This document shows, one piece after another, positions 40,581 to 48,212 of a DNA stretch of 48,212 bases (position 1 is its first letter; the number at the start of each line of letters is the position of its first letter). The stretch spans positions 1-48,212 of the forward strand of contig CAIPLM010000075.1 of NCBI GenBank assembly GCA_903865895.1, read 5' to 3'. Below the pieces are notes generated by a model. The model had not been told where the DNA came from. It saw only the letters and a program-made list of their open reading frames with translations, and searched no databases. Source of the stretch: an uncultured Rhodospirillales bacterium (GTDB lineage: Bacteria; Pseudomonadota; Alphaproteobacteria; Acetobacterales; Acetobacteraceae). Both the position numbers and the translations under genes were made by a program.

Positions 40581-43352
40581 ATGAGCGAAACACGAGACTA
40601 CCGCGACACCGTCTTCCTGCCGGCGACGCCCTTCCCCATGCGCGGCGATTTGCCGAAGAAGGAGCCGGCGATCCTCGCCCGCTGGGCCAAGATGGGCATC
40701 TGGGAGCGCATCCGCGCCAATTCCAAGGGCCGCACCAAGTTCATCCTGCATGACGGCCCGCCCTACGCCAACGGCAACCTCCATATCGGCCACTCCCTGA
40801 ACAAGGTGCTGAAGGACGTCATCAACCGCGGCCGCCAGATGTCGGGCTTTGACGGCTACTACATCCCGGGCTGGGACTGCCATGGCCTGCCGATCGAGTG
40901 GAAGATCGAGGAGGAATACCGCAAGTCCGGCCGCGACAAGGATGCGGTGCCGATCCTGCAATTCCGCGCCGAATGCCGCGCCTATGCCCAGCATTGGCTG
41001 TCCGTGCAGCGCGACGAATTCCAGCGCCTCGGCGTGTTCGGCGCCTGGGATGAGCGCTACGCGACGATGGACCTGCCCTCCGAGGCGGCGATTGCCGGCG
41101 AGATCGGCAAGTTCCTCCTCAACGGCGCCCTGTTCCGCGGCCTGCGCCCGGTGATGTGGTCGCCGGTGGAGAAGACCGCGCTGGCCGAGGCCGAGATCGA
41201 GTACCACGATCACACCAGCGACACCATCTTCGTGCGCTTCCCTGTCCTCTCGTCCAACGTCGCCGAGCTGCGCGATGCCGCGGTGGTGATCTGGACCACC
41301 ACGCCATGGACCATGCCGGGCAACCGCGCCATCGCCTACGGCGAGGAGATCGACTACGCCGTCGTGCGGGTGGACAGCGTGAAAGACGGCTCGCTCGCCC
41401 GCGCCGGCGAGCGCATCCTCGTCGCGCTCGCCTTGCTGCCGCAGGTCTGCGAGGCCACCGGGATCGCCACCCACCACGTGCTGCACGTGCATAAGGGAGC
41501 GGAACTCGCCGGCACCGTCACCGCCCACCCGCTGCGCGGAAAGGGCTATGAGTTTGACGTGCCGCTGTTTGCCGGCGATTTCGTCACCACCGAGGCCGGC
41601 ACCGGGCTGGTGCATATCGCGCCGGGCCATGGCGAGGACGATTTCCACCTCGGCCGCGCCCATGGCATCGAGGTGCCGGAGACGGTTGGCGATGACGGCA
41701 CCTACAACCCCTGGGTGCCGATCTTCGCCGGGCATCACGTCTACAAGGCCGCCAACCCCGTCTGCGCCGCGCTGACCGAGGCTGGCGGGCTGCTGGCGCG
41801 CGGCAAGCTCGTCCACTCCTACCCGCATTCCTGGCGCTCCAAGGCCCCCCTGATCTTCCGCGCCACGCCGCAATGGTTCATCCGCATGGACGGACCGGAA
41901 GACATTCGCGGCCTCGCCCGCAAGGCGATCGCCGAGACCGATTTCGTGCCCGCCGCCGGCCGCACCCGCCTCGATTCGATGATCGCCGCCCGGCCGGACT
42001 GGTGCATCTCGCGCCAGCGCGCCTGGGGCGTGCCGATCGCCGTCTTCGTCGAGAAATCCACCGGCATCCCGCTGCGTGACCCCGAGGTGGTGAAGCGCAT
42101 CGTCGACGTGTTCACCGAGGAAGGGGCGGATGCCTGGTATTCCTCGCCGCCGTCGCGCTTCCTCGGCCAGGGCCGCAACCCCGACGATTTCGAGCAGGTG
42201 ATGGACATCGTCGACGTCTGGTTCGAGTCCGGCTGCACCCACGCCTTCGTGCTGGAGCAGCGCGGCCTGCCCTGGCCGGCCGACCTGTATCTCGAGGGCA
42301 CCGACCAGCATCGCGGCTGGTTCCATTCCTCGCTGCTGGAAGGCGTCGGCACCCGCGGCCGCGCGCCGTTCAAGGCGGTGCTGACCCACGGCTTCACGCT
42401 CGACGAGCAGGGCCGCAAGATGTCGAAGTCCCTCGGCAACACCACCGCGCCGCAGGAGGTGTGGGACAAGTATGGCGCCGACATCCTGCGTCTCTGGGTG
42501 ATGCACACCGACATCACCGAGGACCAGCGGATCGGGCCCGAGATCCTCAAGCAGACCGCCGAACTCTACCGCCGCCTGCGCAACACGCTGCGCTGGCTGC
42601 TCGGCAGCCTCGACGGGTTCACCCCCGCCGAACGTTTGCCCGAGGCCGAAATGCCGGACCTCGAGCGCTGGGTGCTGCACCGGATGTGGGAAATCGACGC
42701 GCAGGTGAAGGGCGCGGTCGACAGCCATGACTGGGCCGGCCTCTACCCCGCCATCCACGCCTTCTGCACCACTGACCTCTCGGCCTTCTACTTCGACATC
42801 CGCAAGGACGCGCTCTACTGCGACCGGCCGGACAGCATCCGCCGCCGCGCCGCCCGCACCGTGCTCGACCATCTGCACCGCTGCCTCTGCACCTGGCTCG
42901 CCCCGGTGCTGGTGTTCACCGCCGAGGAGGCCTGGACGGCGCGCTTCGGCGAGGAGACCAGCGTGCATCTGCAGGATTTCGTCGAGGTGCCGGCCCGCTG
43001 GCGCGACGACGCGCTGGCGGAGCGCTGGGCAACCATCCGCGCCCGCCGCTCCGCCGCCACCACGGCGCTGGAAGCAATGCGCCGCGATGGCAAGATCGGC
43101 GCCTCGCTCCAGGCCAGCGTCACGCTCGGCCTGCCGGAGGCCGAGGAGGGGCTGCTCTCATCCGCCGAATGGGCCGAGGTGCTGATCGTCTCGGAAGCCA
43201 GGCAGGCGCGCGCCGCCGAAGCCACGGTGGAGACCGGCCTCGCGCCGGGTGAGAAATGCGCCCGCTGCTGGAAAATCCTGCCCGAGGTCGGCCGCGTGCA
43301 TGCCCATCCCACACTGTGCCTGCGTTGCACGGATGCGGTGGAGGCAGGGTGA
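40581..43352 (+). CDS. ileS: Isoleucine-tRNA ligase
   Basis: A 923-residue class I synthetase that charges tRNA-Ile. HIGH is at residues 68-71 (NGNLHIGHSLNK) and KMSKS at 613-617 (GRKMSKSLGN). The editing domain lies between (TTTPWTMPGNRA and GHGEDDFHLG). A C-terminal zinc site is visible as CARCWK (from Cys893) and LCLRC. Type-1 bacterial architecture, not the mupirocin-resistant form by overall look. It overlaps lspA by 4 bases (GTGA). Start has only a weak ribosome site. Confidence 0.98.
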   Translation: MSETRDYRDTVFLPATPFPMRGDLPKKEPAILARWAKMGIWERIRANSKGRTKFILHDGPPYANGNLHIGHSLNKVLKDVINRGRQMSGFDGYYIPGWDCHGLPIEWKIEEEYRKSGRDKDAVPILQFRAECRAYAQHWLSVQRDEFQRLGVFGAWDERYATMDLPSEAAIAGEIGKFLLNGALFRGLRPVMWSPVEKTALAEAEIEYHDHTSDTIFVRFPVLSSNVAELRDAAVVIWTTTPWTMPGNRAIAYGEEIDYAVVRVDSVKDGSLARAGERILVALALLPQVCEATGIATHHVLHVHKGAELAGTVTAHPLRGKGYEFDVPLFAGDFVTTEAGTGLVHIAPGHGEDDFHLGRAHGIEVPETVGDDGTYNPWVPIFAGHHVYKAANPVCAALTEAGGLLARGKLVHSYPHSWRSKAPLIFRATPQWFIRMDGPEDIRGLARKAIAETDFVPAAGRTRLDSMIAARPDWCISRQRAWGVPIAVFVEKSTGIPLRDPEVVKRIVDVFTEEGADAWYSSPPSRFLGQGRNPDDFEQVMDIVDVWFESGCTHAFVLEQRGLPWPADLYLEGTDQHRGWFHSSLLEGVGTRGRAPFKAVLTHGFTLDEQGRKMSKSLGNTTAPQEVWDKYGADILRLWVMHTDITEDQRIGPEILKQTAELYRRLRNTLRWLLGSLDGFTPAERLPEAEMPDLERWVLHRMWEIDAQVKGAVDSHDWAGLYPAIHAFCTTDLSAFYFDIRKDALYCDRPDSIRRRAARTVLDHLHRCLCTWLAPVLVFTAEEAWTARFGEETSVHLQDFVEVPARWRDDALAERWATIRARRSAATTALEAMRRDGKIGASLQASVTLGLPEAEEGLLSSAEWAEVLIVSEARQARAAEATVETGLAPGEKCARCWKILPEVGRVHAHPTLCLRCTDAVEAG

Positions 43353-43852
43353 GCCGAAACGGGCGCTTCACCATCGGCCTTGCCGCCCTGGCCATCACAC
43401 TGGTGGCGGACCAGGCGAGCAAGGATTGGGTGCTGAACGGGCTGCGCCTGCCCGATCTCGGTTCGGTGCCGGTTTTCCCCGGCCTCAGCCTCACCATGGT
43501 GTGGAACCATGGCATCACCTTCGGCCTGCTCAGCAGCAGCGAGACCTGGGGTGGGCTGGTGCTGGCGGTGGTGGCACTTGGCGTGGTCGCCGCCCTCGGC
43601 GCCTGGATGTGGCGGGCCGAGCGGACCGGCGTGGTGCTGGCCCTCGGCGCGGTGGCCGGCGGCGCGATCGGCAATGTGATCGACCGGCTGCGCTTCGGCG
43701 CTGTGGTCGATTTCCTCCACGCCTATGCCTGGGGCTGGTCGTGGTATGTGTTCAACGTCGCCGATGCGGCGATCGTCTGCGGCGTCGCCGCCCTGGTGAT
43801 CGACGGAATGCTTCATCCCGACCGCCTTGCCGCGGCGCGGCCGGAGAAGTAA
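43349..43852 (+). CDS. lspA: Lipoprotein signal peptidase (signal peptidase II)
   Basis: A 167-residue inner-membrane aspartyl protease that removes lipoprotein signal peptides. Four hydrophobic helices are visible. The catalytic Asp residues lie in GGAIGNVIDRLRFGAVVDFL and YVFNVADAAIVCG. The start is GTG inside the GTGA overlap with the ileS stop. It is followed 9 bases later by a lipoprotein gene, which is one of its natural substrates. This ileS-lspA pairing is common. Confidence 0.96.
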   Translation: MSRNGRFTIGLAALAITLVADQASKDWVLNGLRLPDLGSVPVFPGLSLTMVWNHGITFGLLSSSETWGGLVLAVVALGVVAALGAWMWRAERTGVVLALGAVAGGAIGNVIDRLRFGAVVDFLHAYAWGWSWYVFNVADAAIVCGVAALVIDGMLHPDRLAAARPEK

Positions 43853-43861
43853 GACAGCATC

Positions 43862-44398
43862 ATGCGCTCCATCTCCACGCCGCTTCTGCTCTGCACCCTG
43901 CTCAGCCTCGCCGGCTGCGGCGGCAGTGACCTCGCCCGTTCCTTCGGTCTCACCCGCGATGCGCCAGACGAATTCCTGGTGACGCCGCGCGCGCCGCTGG
44001 CGATGCCGCCCAGCTACGTGCTGGCCCGCCCGCAGCCCGGCGCGCCGCGCCCGCAGGAGCTAACCGCGCGCAACGCGGCTGAAGCCACCCTCACCCAGTC
44101 CACCGCCAGCATCTCCGGCACGATGACGCCCGGCCAGATGGCCCTGCTGCAGGCCGCCGGCCCGCAGCCGCCCGCCGATATCCGCGCCCAGGTGAACCGC
44201 CAGGCCGGTATGGACGATCCTGCGCCCGGCTTCGTCGAGAAGCTGCAATTCTGGCTGCTCCCCAAGGAGCCCGGCGTGATCGTCGATCCCAATGTCGAGG
44301 CCCAGCGCCTGCGCGAGAACGCCGCCCTCGGCAAAAGCGTGCAGGACGGCGAGACCCGCATCATCATGCCGAAGCGCAAGAGCATCTTCGGCTTCTGA
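43862..44398 (+). CDS. DUF3035 lipoprotein, BamF-like
   Basis: A 178-residue predicted outer-membrane lipoprotein with signal peptide and lipobox LSLAGC (modified Cys at residue 19). The DUF3035 core is seen as PDEFLVTPRAPLAMPPSY, the segment associated with alphaproteobacterial BamF, a lipoprotein reported in the outer-membrane beta-barrel assembly complex. It lies directly after lspA, which is where this gene usually sits. The rest is low-complexity and variable. The BamF function is inferred from the family. Confidence 0.85.
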   Translation: MRSISTPLLLCTLLSLAGCGGSDLARSFGLTRDAPDEFLVTPRAPLAMPPSYVLARPQPGAPRPQELTARNAAEATLTQSTASISGTMTPGQMALLQAAGPQPPADIRAQVNRQAGMDDPAPGFVEKLQFWLLPKEPGVIVDPNVEAQRLRENAALGKSVQDGETRIIMPKRKSIFGF

Positions 44399-44458
44399 TA
44401 CCGACCCGCCTTTGAATTTCCAGCAGCGCCGCAGCCTCTGCCGCGCTATTCTGGCCGC

Positions 44459-46120
44459 ATGAACAGCGAATCCGTCCTCTCCGGCACCTGGAGCCGCCTC
44501 GTGGCGCTGGCCGCCCGCCCCGGCGCCCGCGCCATCCGCGCCCGCTTCGCGGCTGACCCCGCCCGCCCCCGCCGCTTCAGCGCGGCCCATGGCGACATGC
44601 TGCTGGATTTCTCCAAGACCGCGATCGACGGCGAGGCGCTGGTCGGCCTGCTTGACCTCGCGCATGCCGCCGATCTCGACGGGTTCCGCCGCCGCCTGTT
44701 CGCGGGTGCCATGGTGAACACCACCGAACACCGCGCCGCCATGCATATGGCGCTGCGCTCCCGCGCGACGGACCGGCTGCACGCCAGCACCGCCGCCGGG
44801 CAGGAGGACGCCAGCGCGATCGCCGCCCATGAGCGCGCGCTGATGCAGCGCTTCGTCGCCGGCGTGCATGACGGCTCGATCCACGGCGCCACCGGCGAGG
44901 CCTTCGACACCGTAGTGAATGTCGGCATCGGCGGCTCCGATCTCGGCCCGCTGATGGCGACCGAGGCGCTGACCATGGCGCATGGCGGCGTGCTGCACGC
45001 CCGCTTCCTCAGCAATGTCGATGGTACCGGCGCCGCGGCGATCATGCGGGAGCTCGACCCCGAGCGCACCCTCATCCTGGTCGCCTCGAAGACCTTCACC
45101 ACCGACGAAACCATGACCAACGCGCGCGCGCTCCGCGCCTGGATCGCCGACAGCCTGGGCGAGGCGGCGGTGGCGAGCCACTTCGCCGCGCTCTCCACCA
45201 ACCTCAAGGCGGTTTCCACCTTCGGCATCGCCGATGACCGGGTGTTCGGCTTCCGTGACTGGGTGGGCGGGCGGTTCTCGCTGTGGTCGCCGGTCGGGCT
45301 CTCCATCGCGCTCGCCGCCGGGTGGGAGCCGTTCGAGGCCCTGCTCGAGGGCGGGCGGGATATGGACGCACATTTCCGCAGCGCCGATTTCGCCGACAAC
45401 CTGCCGGTGCTGCTCGCTTTGGTCGGCATCTGGCACGTCAACGCCATGGGCTACGGCAACCAGGCCGTGCTCGCCTATGACGACCGGCTGCGCCGCTTCC
45501 CGGCCTTCCTCCAGCAGCTGGAGATGGAGAGCAACGGCAAGTCGATCGGGCTCGACGGCCAGCCCGCCGCGAGCCGCACCTGCCCGGTGATCTTCGGCGA
45601 ACCCGGCACCAACGCCCAGCACAGCTTCATGCAGCTGATCCACCAGGGAACCCAGGTGGTGCCGGTCGATTTCATCCTCGCCGCCGAGCCCGACCATGAT
45701 CGGCCGGACGCCCATCGCATCCTCGCCGCCAATGCCCTCGCCCAGGCCGCCGCGCTGCTGCGCGGCAAGTCCCGCGCCGATGTAGAGGCTGAGATGCGCG
45801 CCTCGGGGGTATCGGAGGCCGATATCGCCGAGATCGCGCCGCACCGCGTGTTCAACGGCGACCGGCCGAGCACCACCATCCTGGTCCACCGCCTCGATGC
45901 CTTCACGCTGGGCCGGCTGATCGCGCTCTATGAGCACAAGGTCGCGGTCCAGGGCTGGCTGTGGCAGGTCAACAGCTTCGACCAGTGGGGCGTCGAACTC
46001 GGTAAGGTCTTGGCCCGCGGCATCCTGCCCGACCTCGCACCGGGCGCGGCGATTGGCGCGCATGATCCCTCCACCGCGGCGCTGATCGCCCGTTTCCGGG
46101 GGCTCAGGGGCGAGGCGTGA
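44459..46120 (+). CDS. pgi: Glucose-6-phosphate isomerase
   Basis: A 553-residue isomerase that interconverts glucose-6-phosphate and fructose-6-phosphate. VNVGIGGSDLGPLMATEAL, LEMESNGKSIG and GTNAQHSFMQLIHQGTQ hold the phosphate-binding and catalytic residues, including the Glu of ESNGK and the His of QHSFMQ/LIHQ. Length matches the large bacterial type. It overlaps mutL by 4 bases (GTGA). The 60-base spacer before it shows no clear promoter. Confidence 0.97.
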   Translation: MNSESVLSGTWSRLVALAARPGARAIRARFAADPARPRRFSAAHGDMLLDFSKTAIDGEALVGLLDLAHAADLDGFRRRLFAGAMVNTTEHRAAMHMALRSRATDRLHASTAAGQEDASAIAAHERALMQRFVAGVHDGSIHGATGEAFDTVVNVGIGGSDLGPLMATEALTMAHGGVLHARFLSNVDGTGAAAIMRELDPERTLILVASKTFTTDETMTNARALRAWIADSLGEAAVASHFAALSTNLKAVSTFGIADDRVFGFRDWVGGRFSLWSPVGLSIALAAGWEPFEALLEGGRDMDAHFRSADFADNLPVLLALVGIWHVNAMGYGNQAVLAYDDRLRRFPAFLQQLEMESNGKSIGLDGQPAASRTCPVIFGEPGTNAQHSFMQLIHQGTQVVPVDFILAAEPDHDRPDAHRILAANALAQAAALLRGKSRADVEAEMRASGVSEADIAEIAPHRVFNGDRPSTTILVHRLDAFTLGRLIALYEHKVAVQGWLWQVNSFDQWGVELGKVLARGILPDLAPGAAIGAHDPSTAALIARFRGLRGEA

Positions 46121-47904
46121 GCGAAGCCGGCCGCATCCGGCTCCTCCCCGAGGCGACCGTCAACCGGATCGCCGCCGGCGAGGTGATCGAACGCCCGGCC
46201 GCCGCCGCTCGTGAGCTGGTGGAAAACGCGCTCGATGCCGGGGCCACCCGCATCGCGGTCGCCATCGCCGCCGGCGGGATCGACCGCATCGAGGTCGCCG
46301 ATGATGGGTTCGGCATGAGTGCCGATGAGCTGACGCTGGCGATCCAGCGCCATGCCACCTCCAAGCTGTCCGACGATCAGCTGGTGCGCATTTCCACCCT
46401 GGGCTTCCGCGGCGAGGCGCTGCCCTCGATCGGCGCCGCCGCACGGCTCGCCATCAGCAGCCGGCCGGAGGGCGCCGAGCATGCCGCCACCATCAGCGTG
46501 GAGGGCGGGTTGGTGACGCCGGCCGCCCCCTCCGCCGGGGCGCGCGGCACCCGCGTGGTGGTGCGGGACCTGTTCTTCGCCACCCCCGCCCGGCGGAAAT
46601 TCCTCAAATCCGTGCGCAGCGAGGCCGAGGCGGTGGAGGTCGCGATCCGCCGCCTGGCGCTCGCCGCGCCGAATGTCGCCTTCCGCTTCGAGAGCGACGG
46701 CAAGGTGGCGTTCGACCTGCCGAGCCAGTCGCTCGAAGCCCGCGTCGCCGCCCTGCTCGGTCCGGAGGCGGCTGGCGCCCTGCTGCCCGTCGATGCCACA
46801 CGCGGCCTGCTGCGGCTCACCGGTTTCGCCTGCGCCCCCGCTGTCACCCGCGCCACCGCCACGGCGCAGGCCCTCATCGTCAACGGCCGCCCGGTGGCCG
46901 ACCCGCTGTTGCGCACCGCCGTGCGCGTTGCCTACCGCGACGTGATCGCCCATGGCCGCTTCGCCGTGGTGGCCCTGTTCCTCGACATTCCGCCGGAGGA
47001 ACTCGACGTCAACGTGCATCCCGCCAAGGCCGAGGTACGCTTCCGCGACGCCGACGGGGTGCGGGCCCTGGTAATCGGCGGGCTCGGCCGCGCCCTGGCC
47101 GGCGGCGCCGGGGTGGTCGGTACGGCTGCCATCGAGCCGATCCGCTTCCAGTCCCGCCCCTCCCACGGCGGCCATCGCCCGCCCATGCAGTTCACCGCCC
47201 CGCGCGTGGCGGGAATGGCCGAGACCCGCCTGCCGCTCGATATCGCCCCCTCCGCGCGGATGCTGCCCCAGCCCGATCGCTTCCACGGCCCCTTCACCGA
47301 GGCCGCGCCCGACCGTGCCGCCTTCCCGCTCGGTGCCCCCGTCGCGCAGGTGCTGGACACCTACATCATCGCGGTGGCCGCCGATGGCAGCCTGGTGCTG
47401 GTGGACCAGCACGCCGCCCATGAGCGCCTTACCCAGGAGACGTTGCGCGCCCAGATGCTCGATGGCGGCGCCCGCAGCCAGGCCTTGCTGCTCCCGGCGG
47501 TGGTCGACATGCGTGCGCCCGACGCCGCTCGCCTGCTGGAACGCGCGACCGATCTCGCGCGGCTCGGCCTCGAAATCGAGGCATTTGGCAATGGCGCGAT
47601 CCTGGTGCGCGCTCTGCCGGCCGCCCTCGGCGCCCCCGAACCCGCGCCGCTGCTGCGCGACATCGCCGAGGAACTGGCGGAGATGGACGAGACCACCACG
47701 CTCGATGCGCGGATCGACGCGGTGATCGCCCGCATGGCCTGCCACGGCTCCATCCGCGCCGGCCGCCGTCTCGCGGGGCCCGAGATGGACGCGCTGCTGC
47801 GCCAGATGGAGGCCACGCCGCGCGCCGCCACCTGCAGCCATGGCCGCCCGACCTTCCTCAAGCTCTCCAAGGCCGAGCTGGAGCGCATGTTCGGCCGCCG
47901 CTGA
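46117..47904 (+). CDS. mutL: DNA mismatch repair protein MutL
   Basis: A 595-residue mismatch repair ATPase. The N-terminal GHKL domain shows IAAGEVIERPAAAARELVEN with the catalytic Glu, DDGFGMSADEL, and GFRGEALPSIG. A linker rich in Pro and Ala leads to the C-terminal domain. There the endonuclease motif DQHAAHERLTQE is intact (DQHA-x2-E-x4-E), with ACHGSIRAG and CSHGRPTFL as companion motifs. This means the protein is a nicking-competent MutL, as expected for a bacterium without Dam/MutH. The start is GTG in the GTGA overlap with pgi. Confidence 0.97.
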   Translation: MSEAGRIRLLPEATVNRIAAGEVIERPAAAARELVENALDAGATRIAVAIAAGGIDRIEVADDGFGMSADELTLAIQRHATSKLSDDQLVRISTLGFRGEALPSIGAAARLAISSRPEGAEHAATISVEGGLVTPAAPSAGARGTRVVVRDLFFATPARRKFLKSVRSEAEAVEVAIRRLALAAPNVAFRFESDGKVAFDLPSQSLEARVAALLGPEAAGALLPVDATRGLLRLTGFACAPAVTRATATAQALIVNGRPVADPLLRTAVRVAYRDVIAHGRFAVVALFLDIPPEELDVNVHPAKAEVRFRDADGVRALVIGGLGRALAGGAGVVGTAAIEPIRFQSRPSHGGHRPPMQFTAPRVAGMAETRLPLDIAPSARMLPQPDRFHGPFTEAAPDRAAFPLGAPVAQVLDTYIIAVAADGSLVLVDQHAAHERLTQETLRAQMLDGGARSQALLLPAVVDMRAPDAARLLERATDLARLGLEIEAFGNGAILVRALPAALGAPEPAPLLRDIAEELAEMDETTTLDARIDAVIARMACHGSIRAGRRLAGPEMDALLRQMEATPRAATCSHGRPTFLKLSKAELERMFGRR

Positions 47905-47918
47905 TTGATCCAGATCAG
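47905..47918 (+). promoter_or_regulatory. FNR/FixK-type operator
   Basis: TTGAT-CCAG-ATCAG, one mismatch from the FNR/FixK consensus TTGAT-N4-ATCAA, begins at the base after the mutL stop. It lies 55 bases before the next ATG, in the only spacer available for that gene's promoter. It suggests oxygen- or redox-dependent control of the downstream gene. A matching -10 element is not clear. Confidence 0.65.
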
Positions 47919-47930
47919 TGCGCGTTGCCG

Positions 47931-47965
47931 CCTCCTGCCGCCAAACGGCAGACTCCAAGAGGAGG
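47931..47965 (+). promoter_or_regulatory. Leader that can pair with the ribosome binding site
   Basis: CCTCC at 47931-47935 can pair with GGAGG at 47961-47965, the Shine-Dalgarno of the next gene. Between them TGCCG (47936-47940) pairs with CGGCA (47946-47950) around a CCAAA loop, giving a stacked two-part stem. If formed, translation would be reduced. Confidence 0.45.
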
Positions 47966-47972
47966 GAACGGC

Positions 47973-48212
47973 ATGAGCACACCAACGAGCCTGGCGTCGA
48001 TCGGCAATCTCAAGTTCCGCAATGACATGCGGCTCGGCGAGGTGTGGATTCCCTTCGTCGTCTGGCTGCTCGTCAGCGCCTGCACGCTGGGGCTCGGCTG
48101 GATCATCGTCAGCGGGCATTTCTTCAAGCTGATCATCAACTTCACCCGCCTCGAAGACTCCGCCGGCCGCACCGTCGGGCGGCTGCGCTGCGACTATGAT
48201 GTCGAGCGGGAA
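47973..48212 (+). CDS. Partial membrane protein, DUF6693-like
   Basis: The first 80 codons of a gene that runs off the window. A very strong Shine-Dalgarno (AGGAGGG) precedes ATG 47973. The visible part has a membrane helix (VWIPFVVWLLVSACTLGLGWI) and then FFKLIINFTRLEDSAGRTVGRLRCDYD, a pattern I associate with the DUF6693 family: alternating helices and short GRxxGRLxC loops. Function is unknown. It is the first gene after mutL and appears to be under the FNR-type box at 47905. Confidence 0.75.
   Translation, partial: MSTPTSLASIGNLKFRNDMRLGEVWIPFVVWLLVSACTLGLGWIIVSGHFFKLIINFTRLEDSAGRTVGRLRCDYDVERE

Noticed and set aside
40533-42968. An 811-codon minus-strand frame antisense to ileS
   Set aside because: ileS is complete with HIGH and KMSKS; the antisense translation is compositionally biased and matches no family.
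45928-47985. A 685-codon minus-strand frame antisense to mutL
   Set aside because: MutL motifs are complete on the plus strand; the antisense text is Gly/His/Arg-rich.

Overview
The window is about 48 kb of high-GC, densely packed bacterial chromosome with 42 supported protein genes, no rRNA, tRNA, CRISPR array, prophage or insertion sequence seen, and no gene-free stretch over 300 bases. Gene content and order (rpmH-rnpA-yidD-yidC-engB; ribF; ileS-lspA-DUF3035/BamF-like; many class III CoA-transferases; a CheZ-type phosphatase; ETF-quinone oxidoreductase) point to an alphaproteobacterium. An order such as Rhodospirillales/Acetobacteraceae is my best guess from the gene set and palindromic repeat style, but it is not proven by the sequence.

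Layout. 100-6154: a stand-alone asparagine-synthase-like amidotransferase; a minus-strand trio (PhnZ-like HD protein, acyl-CoA dehydrogenase, CoA-transferase); a divergent enolase-superfamily dehydratase. 6249-10619: an RND efflux pump with its adaptor gene second and no outer-membrane gene. 10626-14363 (minus): HMG-CoA-lyase-like enzyme, CoA-transferase, HFCD flavoprotein and a secreted alpha/beta hydrolase, read as one catabolic operon. 14632-17932 (plus): a small GatC/AtzG-like subunit with its amidase, then an AT-rich probably acquired DUF6680-like gene translationally coupled to a class V aminotransferase-fold enzyme. 17936-30769: MFS transporter, second amidase, BisC-type molybdoenzyme, NTF2-like protein, third CoA-transferase, Rieske oxygenase, ETF-QO, family-4 uracil-DNA glycosylase, arginase-like protein with an altered metal site, and an LLM flavin oxidoreductase. 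30901-34777: orphan CheZ, Tam-like methyltransferase, a tiny membrane protein with a histidine-kinase dimerisation helix but no kinase domain, and a flavin disulfide reductase coupled to a TVP38/DedA membrane protein.

34821-48212 is mostly housekeeping: the rpmH operon with a clear sigma70 promoter and a strong leader hairpin, a FAH-family hydratase, MaoC dehydratase, ribF, ileS, lspA, BamF-like lipoprotein, pgi and mutL. The window ends inside a small membrane-protein gene preceded by a near-perfect FNR-type box and a leader that can pair with its ribosome binding site.

The most unusual signals are: the FNR box plus ribosome-site-pairing leader at 47905-47965; two facing palindromic repeats with compensated stem differences at 24757-24891; the kinase-less DHp protein; the orphan CheZ with a FliM-like tail; the AT-rich coupled insertion; and catalytic-residue changes in the acyl-CoA dehydrogenase, PhnZ-like and arginase-like proteins. 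I did not find one clear, entirely new multi-gene system.
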